Of a DNA stretch of 64,000 bases, positions 37,401-49,400 are shown in pieces. The notes beneath the pieces are model-generated. The model was given only the letters and a program-made list of their open reading frames with translations, did no database searches and had not been told where the DNA came from. This DNA comes from Cardinalis cardinalis (taxonomy: Eukaryota; Chordata; Aves; Passeriformes; Cardinalidae). Position numbers and translations under genes: made by a program. Numbering within the stretch: the stretch's first letter is position 1; each line of letters starts with the position of its first letter. The DNA lies in the NCBI GenBank assembly GCA_014549065.1, contig JACDOX010000018.1:2404311-2468310 (forward strand). The letters run 5' to 3'.

Positions 37401-40400
37401 CCAAAGCAAAGTCCTCTGAGCAGCTTAGCTGCAAGCCTCCNTTGCCCAAAAAGCCAGTGTTGCAAAGCATAACCATTCCAAACACTACTGCGAGCAAGGA
37501 GAAGCAGGACAAAGCTATTCACTCTCCTGAATCCAGAAATGAAGACAGAGACTTGGAGAAACAGTCAACTGCTTGTAAAGTGCCTGGTAAGACTCCCAAA
37601 ACTTTATGAAGTTACCTTCACTTGCGAAGAATGATCTTACCTGTGGAGAGCATGAGGCAGCACTGTTGTGTCCGCCTGGTGAGCGTGAGCTGATTGCTCT
37701 GCCTTCAGTGATATTGCTCCCTTATTTTCCCTCGCTGAAAAGATTATAAAAAGATAGCAGGGAAGAAACAGCAGACAGAATAAGATATTTATTTTTACCT
37801 CTGATTTTTGAATTTCAGGGTATTGTTTAAAGGATGTTCGAAGTGACACTCAAAAAATAAAGTACATTAGCACATATTGGAAAACAGGAATAGCAAGCTA
37901 CTAAGTGTCCCCATTTAGAGCTGCTGCATGGCAATTCAAAATCCAAGAGCCCATATTAAGTGTAGTGCCCTGTGTGGGACAAGTGACCCAGACCTCTAGA
38001 CCTTTTTCACCATAGCATTGAGGCAGAAATGGAAAGAGGCTCTGACACTGCCTGCCATGGTAAACACACCACTTATTTATTGCCTCCTGTGAGGTTTTCT
38101 TATTCATTTATCTATCTTTATCATTACTCATTCCTTATTTAAAACCAAAATTAACAACCCTGCAGCTTTCTGGAGTTCAAAGGCAGAAGAGACCATTAGA
38201 TCGTGTCTACTGCAGATTGTTGTATTTTACCCTGTTGTCTGTATTATATAATTGGGTTAGAGATTAAAAAAATCAGACCTCTGGAGACTAATTATACACT
38301 GTGGACTGCAGGCAGAGAACAGAAAAGACTGGAAGTGGCACCACTGTCTGGGGTCTTTGCAATGATAATAAATAAGTTAGGTGTAGCACACTCAAGCAGC
38401 TCTAGCAGGAGACCTCTGCTCTTCACTTCAGAGAACAGTTGAGATGGGAAAAAGTAAATCTTTAGGTCTTCTGATATGTGGAAGAAAATTCTTCCCTGTC
38501 CTGGACCTGTATGGGCGTGGGTTTGATGTTATGAATGTGAGAAGATGCTGGCCAAGTAAATAACAGGCTGTCTCTGTGCCATTGCAGAGCTTCCTCCCAT
38601 CTGGTTGCTCTTCTCTGATTGGGGTCTGTCTCTGAGCTTTGGAATAGGGAAACACCAAAACAGAAGATTTCAGGGCACAGGACTCCACTTGTCTCCTCCA
38701 GGGTGAGTAGGTTGCCTCCTGGCTCCAGAGGCAACTTACTGATGCCCTGAGTGATATCTGATTCCAGTTATCTTCTGCTGCAGCTTCACAGATATTTTTG
38801 CAGGACTGTGACCACGTTCACAGTTTCCTGCTCTCCCAGCCATCATAAAGGAGGAGATTATTAAGATCCACAGCTGGATGAGGTCCCCACATCCATCCAG
38901 CCAGAGCTTCCCCACACCCCGCAGGCAAGGCAGGAGATATATATATATATAGATAGGTAGATAGATAGATATAGAGATATATATATAGATATATAGATGT
39001 ATAGATGTATAGATGTAATGTCAACGCTCCCTTTAAAGGCATTTTCCCTGTGCTGCCCTGAGCAGTTGATTATTCTAGTGATGCCCATATCTCTGATGGA
39101 GTGAGATTTTGGGGAGGGTCATACTGGGACAAGAGAGAAGATCTAGTAGCAGGGTTGTTCTGGCAGAGTATGGAGGAGGGCAGTAGGAGTAGCAGTGCTC
39201 CCTCTCACAGCCCTTTATCACATCCCTCTTGCTGAGTCCCAGAGTGCCTGCTGATGGACTGGAATGTCTACCTGCAGTGAAAGACAATGAGTGCTGGACA
39301 AGAAAGAAGAGGAAGAAATGAAGCCAGAGAGCACATTTCTCCTCCAGGCTTCTCCTGTGGCTCCTCAGCCCTAGGATGAAGGAGATTCTGCCCTGAGATG
39401 CAGGACTGCCCTCTGCAAAACAGGATTTGTGGGTGGGAGTTGTGCTTTGTCTCCCTGATAGAGATGCATGCATCCAGAGTTAGAAACAGGGTTAAGAAGT
39501 CCTGCTGTGATCCCCTCCTCCTGAGAGTATTACACCAAATCTGTATGGTCTGAAGTTGTTTAAAATGATGGTTCAGATTGGTCTGTGATGGCAATTAGTT
39601 TTCTTCCTTATCTACTGCCTTCTTTAAACACCTGACCAAGCACCTCCCTGTGCTGCTGCCACATCAGCCTGACCTGGCCACCTGAAGTCATGGGTGCATG
39701 AGGTGTGCCCNTCTCCTCTGAGTGCCCTGGAACCACACCAGGCAAAAGTTATTTGGGAAAAGTTGCACAGTGATGTATGGAATTATGTCTCTCTGTGAGG
39801 CATAGGAGAGTCATGAGATACAATGAGGCCTTGGCAGGGGAATAGCCCTGCCCAAACATAATTTTAAGCTCTTTGAAAAGTTTCCCTCAGCCCAGTGATT
39901 CAGGACCATGTCTTTGCAACTGCAAACAGGAGAAATCCAACAAACACAATCAACACAGCCTCTCATAGATCACATGTATCTTATCAGGCCTCTCTGGATC
40001 TGCTTGGACACTCACTCCTTTTTTTTCACTTTGCACCCACCCAGCTCTCTCCTAGCCCTTGAGTTTATCAGCCTTTTCAAAGAGCTGTGCTCACCATCAA
40101 GAGATGCTGTTTATTTATGCTGTCAGGGAGTTTCCACTGCATGTGAGGAAATCTGTGTGCTGAACAAGAAGACAAGCTGTGAAATGGTGATACAAGGGGA
40201 TGCAGTTCCTTCCTCATGCACACTTATTTCAAAAAAGTAATTTTGCTGCATCATTGAGGTCAGCAGGAGCAATGTGGTTCATTCAGTTCACATTTTAGCT
40301 TTTCAGAACTTTTGGTACTAAAGGAACAGGAGAGCTGATGGGATGCTGGCTTACCACACCAGGTGAAAGCAGCACTCGTGCTCTCCAGGGCTTTCTGGGG

Positions 40401-43400
40401 AGCTTATGAGGGATTGCTTTACCTCTCTCAGGCTGCAAGGAAGCCCTTTTATGTCTGTGTCAAATTAGTCACCCCAGGAGGAGTAATTTTTAAGTTTCTG
40501 GAGCTAAAGGCACAAGTCCTTGCGAGATTTAAAAGGTTAAGCTGTGTTGTTTGGAGTTGATACACTTTGCTATAAATCCTGTAAAGGGCAGAAACAATTA
40601 CCATATGCTAACAGGTTATTACAACAGTGAAACCATAAGCAATACTTGTCTGAATCTGCATATTAGGATAAACAAAAATCAGCAGCTGAGGAGCTGTAAT
40701 GGGCAGACATCCTCTGAAAAGAGCAAAAGAGCTCAGGGAAGAACGATGGATGTTATGGTGAATGAAATTGGTGTGCATTGCCTGGAAAATAGAGGCTCTG
40801 GAATGACAAGAGAAGTGTTTTTCTCTACATCAAAAAGACATTGCTTTAANGCTGTCCAGGCTACAGCTGAAAAACAAGCTGTCTGGTTTTTTTTCCCCCA
40901 AAAGAAGTTGCTTTCTCTNTTGTGTCAGGCTATTTTGCAACATGGCTGTTTTCCAGCAGTGAAATAGACTTTGATGCAAACAGCAGTTTCTTGTGTAAAA
41001 AAGACTCTTCTGGCATCGGTGGTATAGATCCAATCAAAAGTCAAATACCTCTCAGAGCAGCTTAGGGAAGAAAGAAATGTCAGAACTACTTAATCAAATC
41101 TTTAGAAGAGCTTTGTCTGAAATTCAGGAACTGGGTGTATACACTGACATGAATGCATGTAGTACTTTAATAAACAAAGGGAAATATGTAGGCCAGGATA
41201 TTCTATATGCATTTGTAAAGCCCTTCTTAAAATAACTGGAGTTTTATAAATGAGCAAAGATACAACAGTGTGGAATTAAATATGCATGCATAAGCAGTGT
41301 TATAAAACAATGACACTTACATACAGAGGGTGTTATCTCCCTGTGTAAAGTTGTTTAGATTAGTTTTGAGTATGTTTGCTTTTAAAACACTCAGGGAATC
41401 CACAAGCTAGCTTTGCTTGCTGTTAGTGGTTTGACTCTAACTCTGGTTCAAAAGACTCTAAATTCTGGCTCTGACCTTTCACCTGCACACATGTAGAGCA
41501 AGAAAAACCACTTTGCAGTCCTTGCAGGCATAAGATGTTCTTTTCCAAGTATAAGAATTATATGTCATAAAGAACCGCTTCTACAATTTGTGTGCACAGA
41601 GGCTTTTAGATATAAAGAAAGCAGATCTCAGATTTAAAGAAATCTGAGGCTATCTCAAAAAAGACAAAGTTAATCCCTAAATCTCAGCGTAATGGTTAAA
41701 TATGTCTTTGCTGTGTTTATCCCTATAAGCAGCACACACAGGGAGATACATTTGAATACATGAAGTATATCTGTCTGTCAATAGACAGAAGTAGGTATGT
41801 GTTTTTCTTTCACTTTCTGCATGTGTATAAACCCATGCACAATAACAAGTCAATCATAGATCCTTTTGTACATTAATGTATTATCTTCATCTTATTGTTC
41901 ATACAACCAGTCTGACACACTTTACAGGATAATATCCAAATATCAGTGAGAAGTGTACACATTTCCACAATATTTAGGAGAAGACATTTCATCTATAAGA
42001 TCAGAGCTTTAATCTGAGGAAAAAAAGNAAGTTGTTTTAGTAAGATACTAAGAGAAACAGATATCTGTATTAAATGGGGTTGCAGAAGGGGAGTTTCCCC
42101 CCTCTAGAGGACCACTGAGGCAGCCAGCCCTGATGCTTTCAGACTCAGTGGAGGAGAGCTCAGGGGATTCCAACCTGCAGGAGAGAATTGAGAAGGTGGC
42201 TATGGTTCACTTGGCTTCACAGCTATCCTCAGTTGTTGGTCTGGAAGCTGTGGAAGCAGTAAAGAATGCAGCAAGAACAGCTGANCTTGTGACTGTCCCA
42301 TGTGTGTTTGTTGGCTGTGGGGAGGACATGAAGGGAAGGCTTCAGCAGCCTCTGGGTGTGGTTTCAAGAGGCAGCAGAAGATCTCAGCTTACATTAATTC
42401 CTGGCTTTAATACATGGTGACATTATGCACAGACTGGCTTGACAAGTTCTGACCTGGTATCTTTCCATTGTTGGTGGCTTATCCCAAGGGGAAGAAGGGG
42501 CTCCTCTCTTTCAAAAAAGCCTGAGGCCAAGCCAGCTCCCAGGAAGCCAGGGAAAGATGCAATCACGAGGCTAAAGCTGTGAATGAATGAGAGACAAATT
42601 GCTGCCAGCAATATCCTTTATTAGCTTATGAAGTTATTAAGGAATGGGTTGAATAGTACATTGTTTAAAACAACATNTTGTAATATGAAATGAAGAATAT
42701 TATTTAGATTTTAGTTTTGTTTTGAAAATCTCTCAAGTGCAACACAGAAAGAAGAGGCTCAGCCCTGCTTCAACAAAGAAATGAAACACAGGACATTTGT
42801 GGAGGCTGTGATCTGCCAAAACTGACTCAGCTTTGGATGGTGAATACCACTGCTTGCATTTTGTACTTCTTTGTTATCTCCCTAAGAGTGGCATTTACCA
42901 GCTGGGAGTTTCTGTGTCAGTTATTGCGCATGTGACATGCAGCAGAAGCAGGAATTAAAATCGTCCTTTTGAGTACTTTTGGTTCCACTCTGGCTANCCA
43001 GTTCCTTAAATGCTGTGCTTTGCCACGGGGTGAACCATAAAAGCACATGAACTATCCCATGACTAAATAAGACAGAGCTTGTTCAAGGTAATCATACAGT
43101 CATGAACCCAGAAAGATGCGTGAGCAGCACTTCCCTTGGGAACAGTCACTTCCTGAGAAAGCTTTTTGCGTCTTTGTGTCCCTTAGGGTACCAAGAGCTT
43201 CATAGGACAGTCTCAGGTCACCTTTAACTGCCAGCTCTCTTCACCACACTATCTCCTGGATTACTTCACCACCTTTCATCCTTCTGGCTGGAACAATGGT
43301 GCATATATACTGCCAAGAAACCTTATCTAATTTGAGGTGGGAGGATGTAAAGGACCTCTGGGCAATGGGATAGATAATAAATAGTGAATATGCTCTTCTA

Positions 43401-46400
43401 CCTCTTACAGTAATTCTGGCTGATGGATGAGGTAGAAAATCTGGCGTGAGTTGCATCTGATGGGGTTTTTTTTCTGAAGATAAGGCACTTCCCCCTGCCT
43501 TGTCTGCCTGTCTGGCTTTCTGCAGCAAAGACTCTCAAAGGAACAAGGGCAGAATGTAATTGCTTAAAGGTACAAGAAAGCCTCTCCCAGCAGCAGATCA
43601 GTTCTTGATCCTCTGTAGGTGGTACTACTCTGCTGTCCTAAATTGGCCTGTATATATATATATACATATACATATATATATATATATATATATAATCTTC
43701 AAGATTATGATGAAGAGCTTTTGTTCCCTACTATCAAAGGGACATTTGGATACCAACTCCTGTGGAATGATACCTGGTTCTAATTTGGCTGCCTTCTAAT
43801 TGGCATGACTAGGATGTCTAGCATCTCATCAGGGAGAACTGCCTGAAGAGTGAGGGTGCTTGATTCCTTCGTTAGAGCGTCTGCCTTATGAAAAACATTG
43901 CTATAATAGCAGCCTCCAGACATATCCCTGCAGGACTGGGAACCCAGAGAACTGGGAACCTGTTATCTCAGGCAATGCACAGTGAAATAACAGCAGGATG
44001 AATCCTAAGCTCATGAGGAAGACAGAGAAATGGAAGCACAGGTAGCAATAAGACCATTACATGTAGTGCAGTAAATAGAGCCTGGGCATAGCATTCATTT
44101 TGTCGGTGTGGATTGTGTGGTGGAAGCAGAGAAGGAACAACCTTGATATTTACATAAAGCTCCTGTGATGTGACAGGGAAAATGGGACAAAACACAAAGG
44201 GGGATTTGGAGTCACAGCAACTAAAATGTACATCACTAGCAGCATCAAGGCAGAAGCCAGGTTCCCAGTCTCATNAAAAACTGTGAGTGGATTGAAAAGG
44301 ACCTTCTGCATAAAGACATTGGAGTTTTTGAGCACCAAGATATTACAGACAGTGAAGGAAGGTAAAGAGGTGGTGGAAGAGAATGCATGTGGTGGTGTGT
44401 CTGCAGCTGTACAGCCAGAGAGCTGCTCCTCAGCTCTGAGGAGCATGGGACATCACCTTCAGTCGTGGCTCATCCGTGTGCTGCAGGAGCACTTTGGGAG
44501 CTGAGGAAGGACAGCACCTGCTTTTACTGGGCAATNCACTGATAAGCCCTGCCCAAAGTGNCCACCACCTGAAAAGGTGCAGATGGGCTTAAGGACATGG
44601 CTGCAAGCAAAGGAGGGGATGTGATGGCAGATGCATTAGCAGACTTCACATCCTTTCAATTGTGTGGCTTTACTTAAGATCCCAAACAGATTTGTCCTAA
44701 GACACTGGGAGAAGATGGCTAGCAGACTTTGACTTGCTAGTGGTTAATAAAGCCTCTACTCTGGCCTTACTATCAAGCAGTGCAAGATCNCTCAGGAGCC
44801 CAGTCCTTGGGGGGACAGGGTGCCNGAAAGCCAAGCTAGCTCGAGGCCNATTGCCATGGGCTAACCTCCTTAGCAGGCTTGGTGATTTGTCAGCTCTATA
44901 GTGATCACAAACTCTCTTAGGATTTCAGCTCTTGCTTGCTAGGCAGGTTGCCCTAGGCTGAGGCTGCAGCAGACGGCGAGAGAGGAGAAGGAGAGGTGCT
45001 GGTGGTTCCACAGGGATGGCTTTATTGGGGAGTCTGTGAAGGGTCCCAGCGACAGCTCTTCTTCTGTCGAATGGGCTAAAGTATGCTCCTTCTATAGGGT
45101 TTGGGGGAATCCAAACTTAACCAATGGTAAGGGTTTAGGCATAGTGGCCTATAGGGTTACAGAGACAGAAACTTATGTTGCTGTCTCAGCANTCCTATTG
45201 TTCGATTCTCCNTGGGGCTTTACCTAGGTCCATGGAGTTTACTACAAGTGGTTATCTTGGAGAGCTGTGGGAGTTAAGGGGCACTGACTGACCTATACAG
45301 AAAACCATTCCAGGTGAAGTGGTGTAGTCCTTCCATGTCAGCTGATGCTGGCACTGTTTCATCTCAAGTGCCACATCTGACCATCATATTTGAAGGAGAT
45401 TTGACCAAACTAGGACAATTCCTACAAAAGAAAGAGTGATCTAGAGAATTAGATTGATCAGAAAAGTTAAAAATATAGGGAAAATGTGGTCTAAGTCTTC
45501 AAATNCATAACAGGCTGTTGCAAGGAGACTATGAGTAATCTGCTCGTGTCCATAGTGTGTAGGAGAACTAGTTAAGGATTTAAATTAGAGCAAGAAAGAT
45601 TTAACTCACCCAACAGGCAAAAAAAAAAAAAAAAAAAAGGTAGAAATAAAGAGTAAAAAGAGTTGTGGTGCCATAGGATAGGTTGCTTAGGGAATAGGGA
45701 GACTCTGAGACCTGTCCTGTTTCTGGAGAGTTAGATACACATTTGTGAGGAAACAGTTTCTATGCAACTGATCTTTCAGCTGATCTTGCCTTGCAGTTGA
45801 AGGATAAACTGCATGACATATTGAGATCTCTCCCAGCCTTATTCTTTAGCATCTGTAAAAGAAGATAAAAATNAAGTGAGGAGAGCCAGTGGAAGGCTGA
45901 TTGGAAAAAAAAAGGACAGTGATTGGAAAAAGATTATGGGAGAAAGAGCTGTTGTCATGCAAAGATGGGGGTTAGGTGGGATGCAGAGAATTAGAGTAAC
46001 ATGCTGTGCAAGAGGGAGAGAAGCTCCTTCAGTGTTTAGGGACCCTGTTTTATCTGTGCTGCATTTGCACAGCTGGACTTCTGAGTTGTTTCTTCCAGAG
46101 GTTTTCCTGCAAGATTGCATGAGGTGAATGTGAAGGGAAATGCAGGCATCAGCTGGCAAAACATCTTGCTTTGGCATTAAAGCATGGGGTTTTTTATCTT
46201 CTTCAATTTTTAGCTGACATAGGCTTTACAATGTTTTCTTGTTCAAATAACTACTCTCTCTCTGGTGAGGTATAAAAATGACTTGAGAAAATCCCTGAGC
46301 AAAGCAAGTTTGTGGGCTTTCATAATATGCCTGTGTTGGTAGACTCCAGCTCTTGGGAGTGCATCATCCCTTTTATCTTCCATGCCTTCATGAGGCATCT

Positions 46401-49400
46401 CAAATGTGCCTTCAGAGACATTTGCCTGCTTTCCCCATCAGGGCCAAATTCCACCAAACTAGACCATAGTGCTCCAGAAATGTGTCTAACAGCTCCACAG
46501 GGTCCTGTGGCTGGCTCTAGTGCCAGCAGAGCAGCTGAGCCCCTAAGGGACCATAGGGCAGTAATCCTTTCTGGCTGGGTCTGCCTCCTCCCAGGCCCCT
46601 GAACAGGATGCTGACTAAGTAATAAACTTTTCCAAAGAGTGGGACCACACGCGATTTGAGGATCAGAAGCTTACCTTCTGCTCTGCAAGAGCCTTCTGTA
46701 AATTTTGATACATCAGCGACCAGAACTGGCTGGGAAAGGTGAAATCAGCCTTCTTGGGTCTGAGGTTGTTATTCTTGTTCCTCATTTAAACTACACNGAA
46801 GCTCTACCATTCATTGGGAAACTCAGTTTTGTGTTCAGTGTGTGTCAAAAAAATGGAGAACCNGGGGGATGGAGCCAATGGAGCTGCTGAGCCTCTTCTC
46901 TTTACTGAGTTCTGTTCAGTGACAGGATTTCCTTTCTCAGAATATTTGAATACAGGGTATTTTTCTTTCCCTTAACCCTGGATTCTGCACATCCTTGGGT
47001 AGTAGTTGTGAGGTCAGCAGGGTAGTAGTTTTGTCTTTCTTCTCCAGAAGTTGTCTTTTTTCTTTTTGTGTCACTCGAGTCTCATTTCTGGTTGAGCACC
47101 AGAAGATGATGACCATGGTCTTCACTGGGGCCAGTAATGGAAGTTACTGGCCCCAGTGAAGACCATNGTCATCATCAGCAGGGATAAGTCAATATAAAAC
47201 TTACATCAAAAGACTGAAAAGTCCCTCTGTGGTTTTAGCAGTGCTTTTATGTGCTCAGTCACCACAGACTGCTGTGCACAGGCACCCATGACNGAATCTG
47301 CACCTGCAGACTCCACAGAGCTGGGGAGGGGGCTGGTCCTAAAGGGGTGGAAGGGAGGCAGGAAACAAGGCATGGGTGCTGCTGCATGTGGGGAAGCTGC
47401 TCCTAAAGGGGTGGAAGGAAGGAAGGCAGGAAGCAGACTCAGGCATTGGCTAGTGCTGCAGGGACATCAGAAGAGCAGGAGCTGAGGGCAGCCACAGTGG
47501 GGAGAAGTTTGCCTTTGTAACACCACAGTCCCTCTGTGTCCACCTTTCATTTGTCTGCTGCTTGTCTCTAAGATGCCATNGGAGAGGGAGCAGAAGGGGC
47601 AGACCTTGGGAAAGGGGTAGATCAGAGAAGTTTCATTCATGTTTCTGCATCTCCCTGATGTGAGGGCAGTGACACTGCCACTCCAGCTAAACAAAGATGC
47701 AAAGCGTTTCTCACCAGTAGAATGATAACTTAAACCTGTGAGCACGAGAAAATTGCTCTCTGGAGACCAAACTAAACAGAACTCCTATTTATCCAGGCTG
47801 GTTTCATATCCTGGGACCAATCAGTACATTGAGAAAGTATGAGCTGAAGCTGATTACAACTCTTTTTCCTCTAACCATGTGCATAAATAATCTGTCAACA
47901 GAGAAAAGTGTGTCTTCCCCCACGGCTGCAGGAGACTCTGGAAAAGATCCTGACACTCCTACAGAGCCAGCCTGGATTTCCATTGCAAGGCAAAAGCAGA
48001 GGGGCATGCATCAGGAGAAGGAACTTGACAGAGAAAAGCTCGTGGCTCCAGATAATAAGTCAAATACAGAGAAACAGAATAAAGGAAAGGAACAAACAGA
48101 GGTACTTGCAGTACAAATTTGGGATGCTTTTGCATCACCTCCTGTAGTATTCTTTGGATCTACTGCTATGTTACCAGTCATGCCATAATGATTACAGATA
48201 CTCAATGAGTGTAACTGTAACTGAAAAATACACTGTTCTCATAAATGTGTTACAGATTCAAAGTTCTATGATTGTTCAGATCTGTAATTTTTTGTCTCCA
48301 AGAAATCAAAATCCTGGAACTATGTGAAGTGTGTAAAATTTCTTGGCATACCTACCAGATCTAACACATGTATTGCATGCTGAAATATCCAAAAGGAAGT
48401 GCTAAATTGTAGTCTTTGATCCTCCTCAATGCAGAGGAAATATGTTCTCTTTTAACTATCCTTCTAAGCACAGCCTTTCATTGAACTTCTTATACATCCT
48501 GACTGAGTTAACGCTGAATGAGCAGCTTGGTCCCAGAAGCTCCTAGATAACAATTTTTAGAGCCCTGAGAAGTGAAATAGAATGAAAATAACTTTTGCAT
48601 TTGCAGAGAGTGCCAAGATATAAATTCTGGTTCCCTGTATATGGATAATTCAGAAGCCCATGTGGTGCCATGGAATATGGGCTGACACTGCCTCTTCGGA
48701 GATCCCATGGAAAACAGGGTGATTCCTGTAGCTAATGATCTTCCCAGATGACACAGCTGTGCCAGTGGAAGTGCTTGGCATGGATCCAGAAGATCCAGCT
48801 CACCTGCTGCCTGTTTTGCATCCTGCACAAATAAGAACCCTGCTCTGATGCTGGAGCATGTGTGTCCTACACCAGTATGGCATACCCAGTGCAAATGACC
48901 TACTTTCTTTCTTCAGCTGGCACTGCTAGCACCCCAGACAGGTGTATTATATCCTGGAATAAGAGATGGTTTCTAGGTGATGAAAAATAGCAGTGGTTAG
49001 ATTAACAAGAAATAATACCTAATAAGATGTCTAGGCCAACTTCTGAACTGCAGCAATGCCCAACACAATCCCAAAATACAGTTTCTNTGTCAGAACAGGA
49101 AACTCCAGATTTTAGCTGGCAATGATCCTTGAAATTCATGCCATGCATTTTATTTCCCTGTAGCAGCTAGCAGAGGAACATGCCAAGATGCTTCTGACTG
49201 CAGCATGTGAGGCTTGGTGCCACTGTACTACTCCCACTTTCTCCCACATGGCACCAGGCACTATCACTTCAGAGTAGTTTTTGATACTGTCAAGAAAATC
49301 TGTTGGAGGATATGTTTGACTTCTTTTTTATGAAAAATCCATTTACCACCAACTGTCCAAAAATACAGCACCCTAGCCCTCAAAATTTGGGAGATGGAAG

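Larger units (their letters stand above)
37587..47931 (+). other. CRACDL: CRACDL intron 7 (10.3 kb)
   Basis: The largest coding intron. It holds a GATA/AT and a TA microsatellite, a poly(A) tract, solo LTR copy B, a possible old repeat relic, a short tandem duplication and the 33-bp perfect hairpin. No extra coding exon is convincing. Confidence 0.8.

Noticed and set aside
38936..39018. A CRISPR-like or other regular array
   Set aside because: It is a compound microsatellite without unique spacers, and the host is a vertebrate.
24518..45246. The two related LTRs as the ends of one 20-kb provirus
   Set aside because: The sequence between them contains seven intact CRACDL exons and no retroviral genes. 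The left copy has its own GTCA target duplication, so they are separate solo LTRs.
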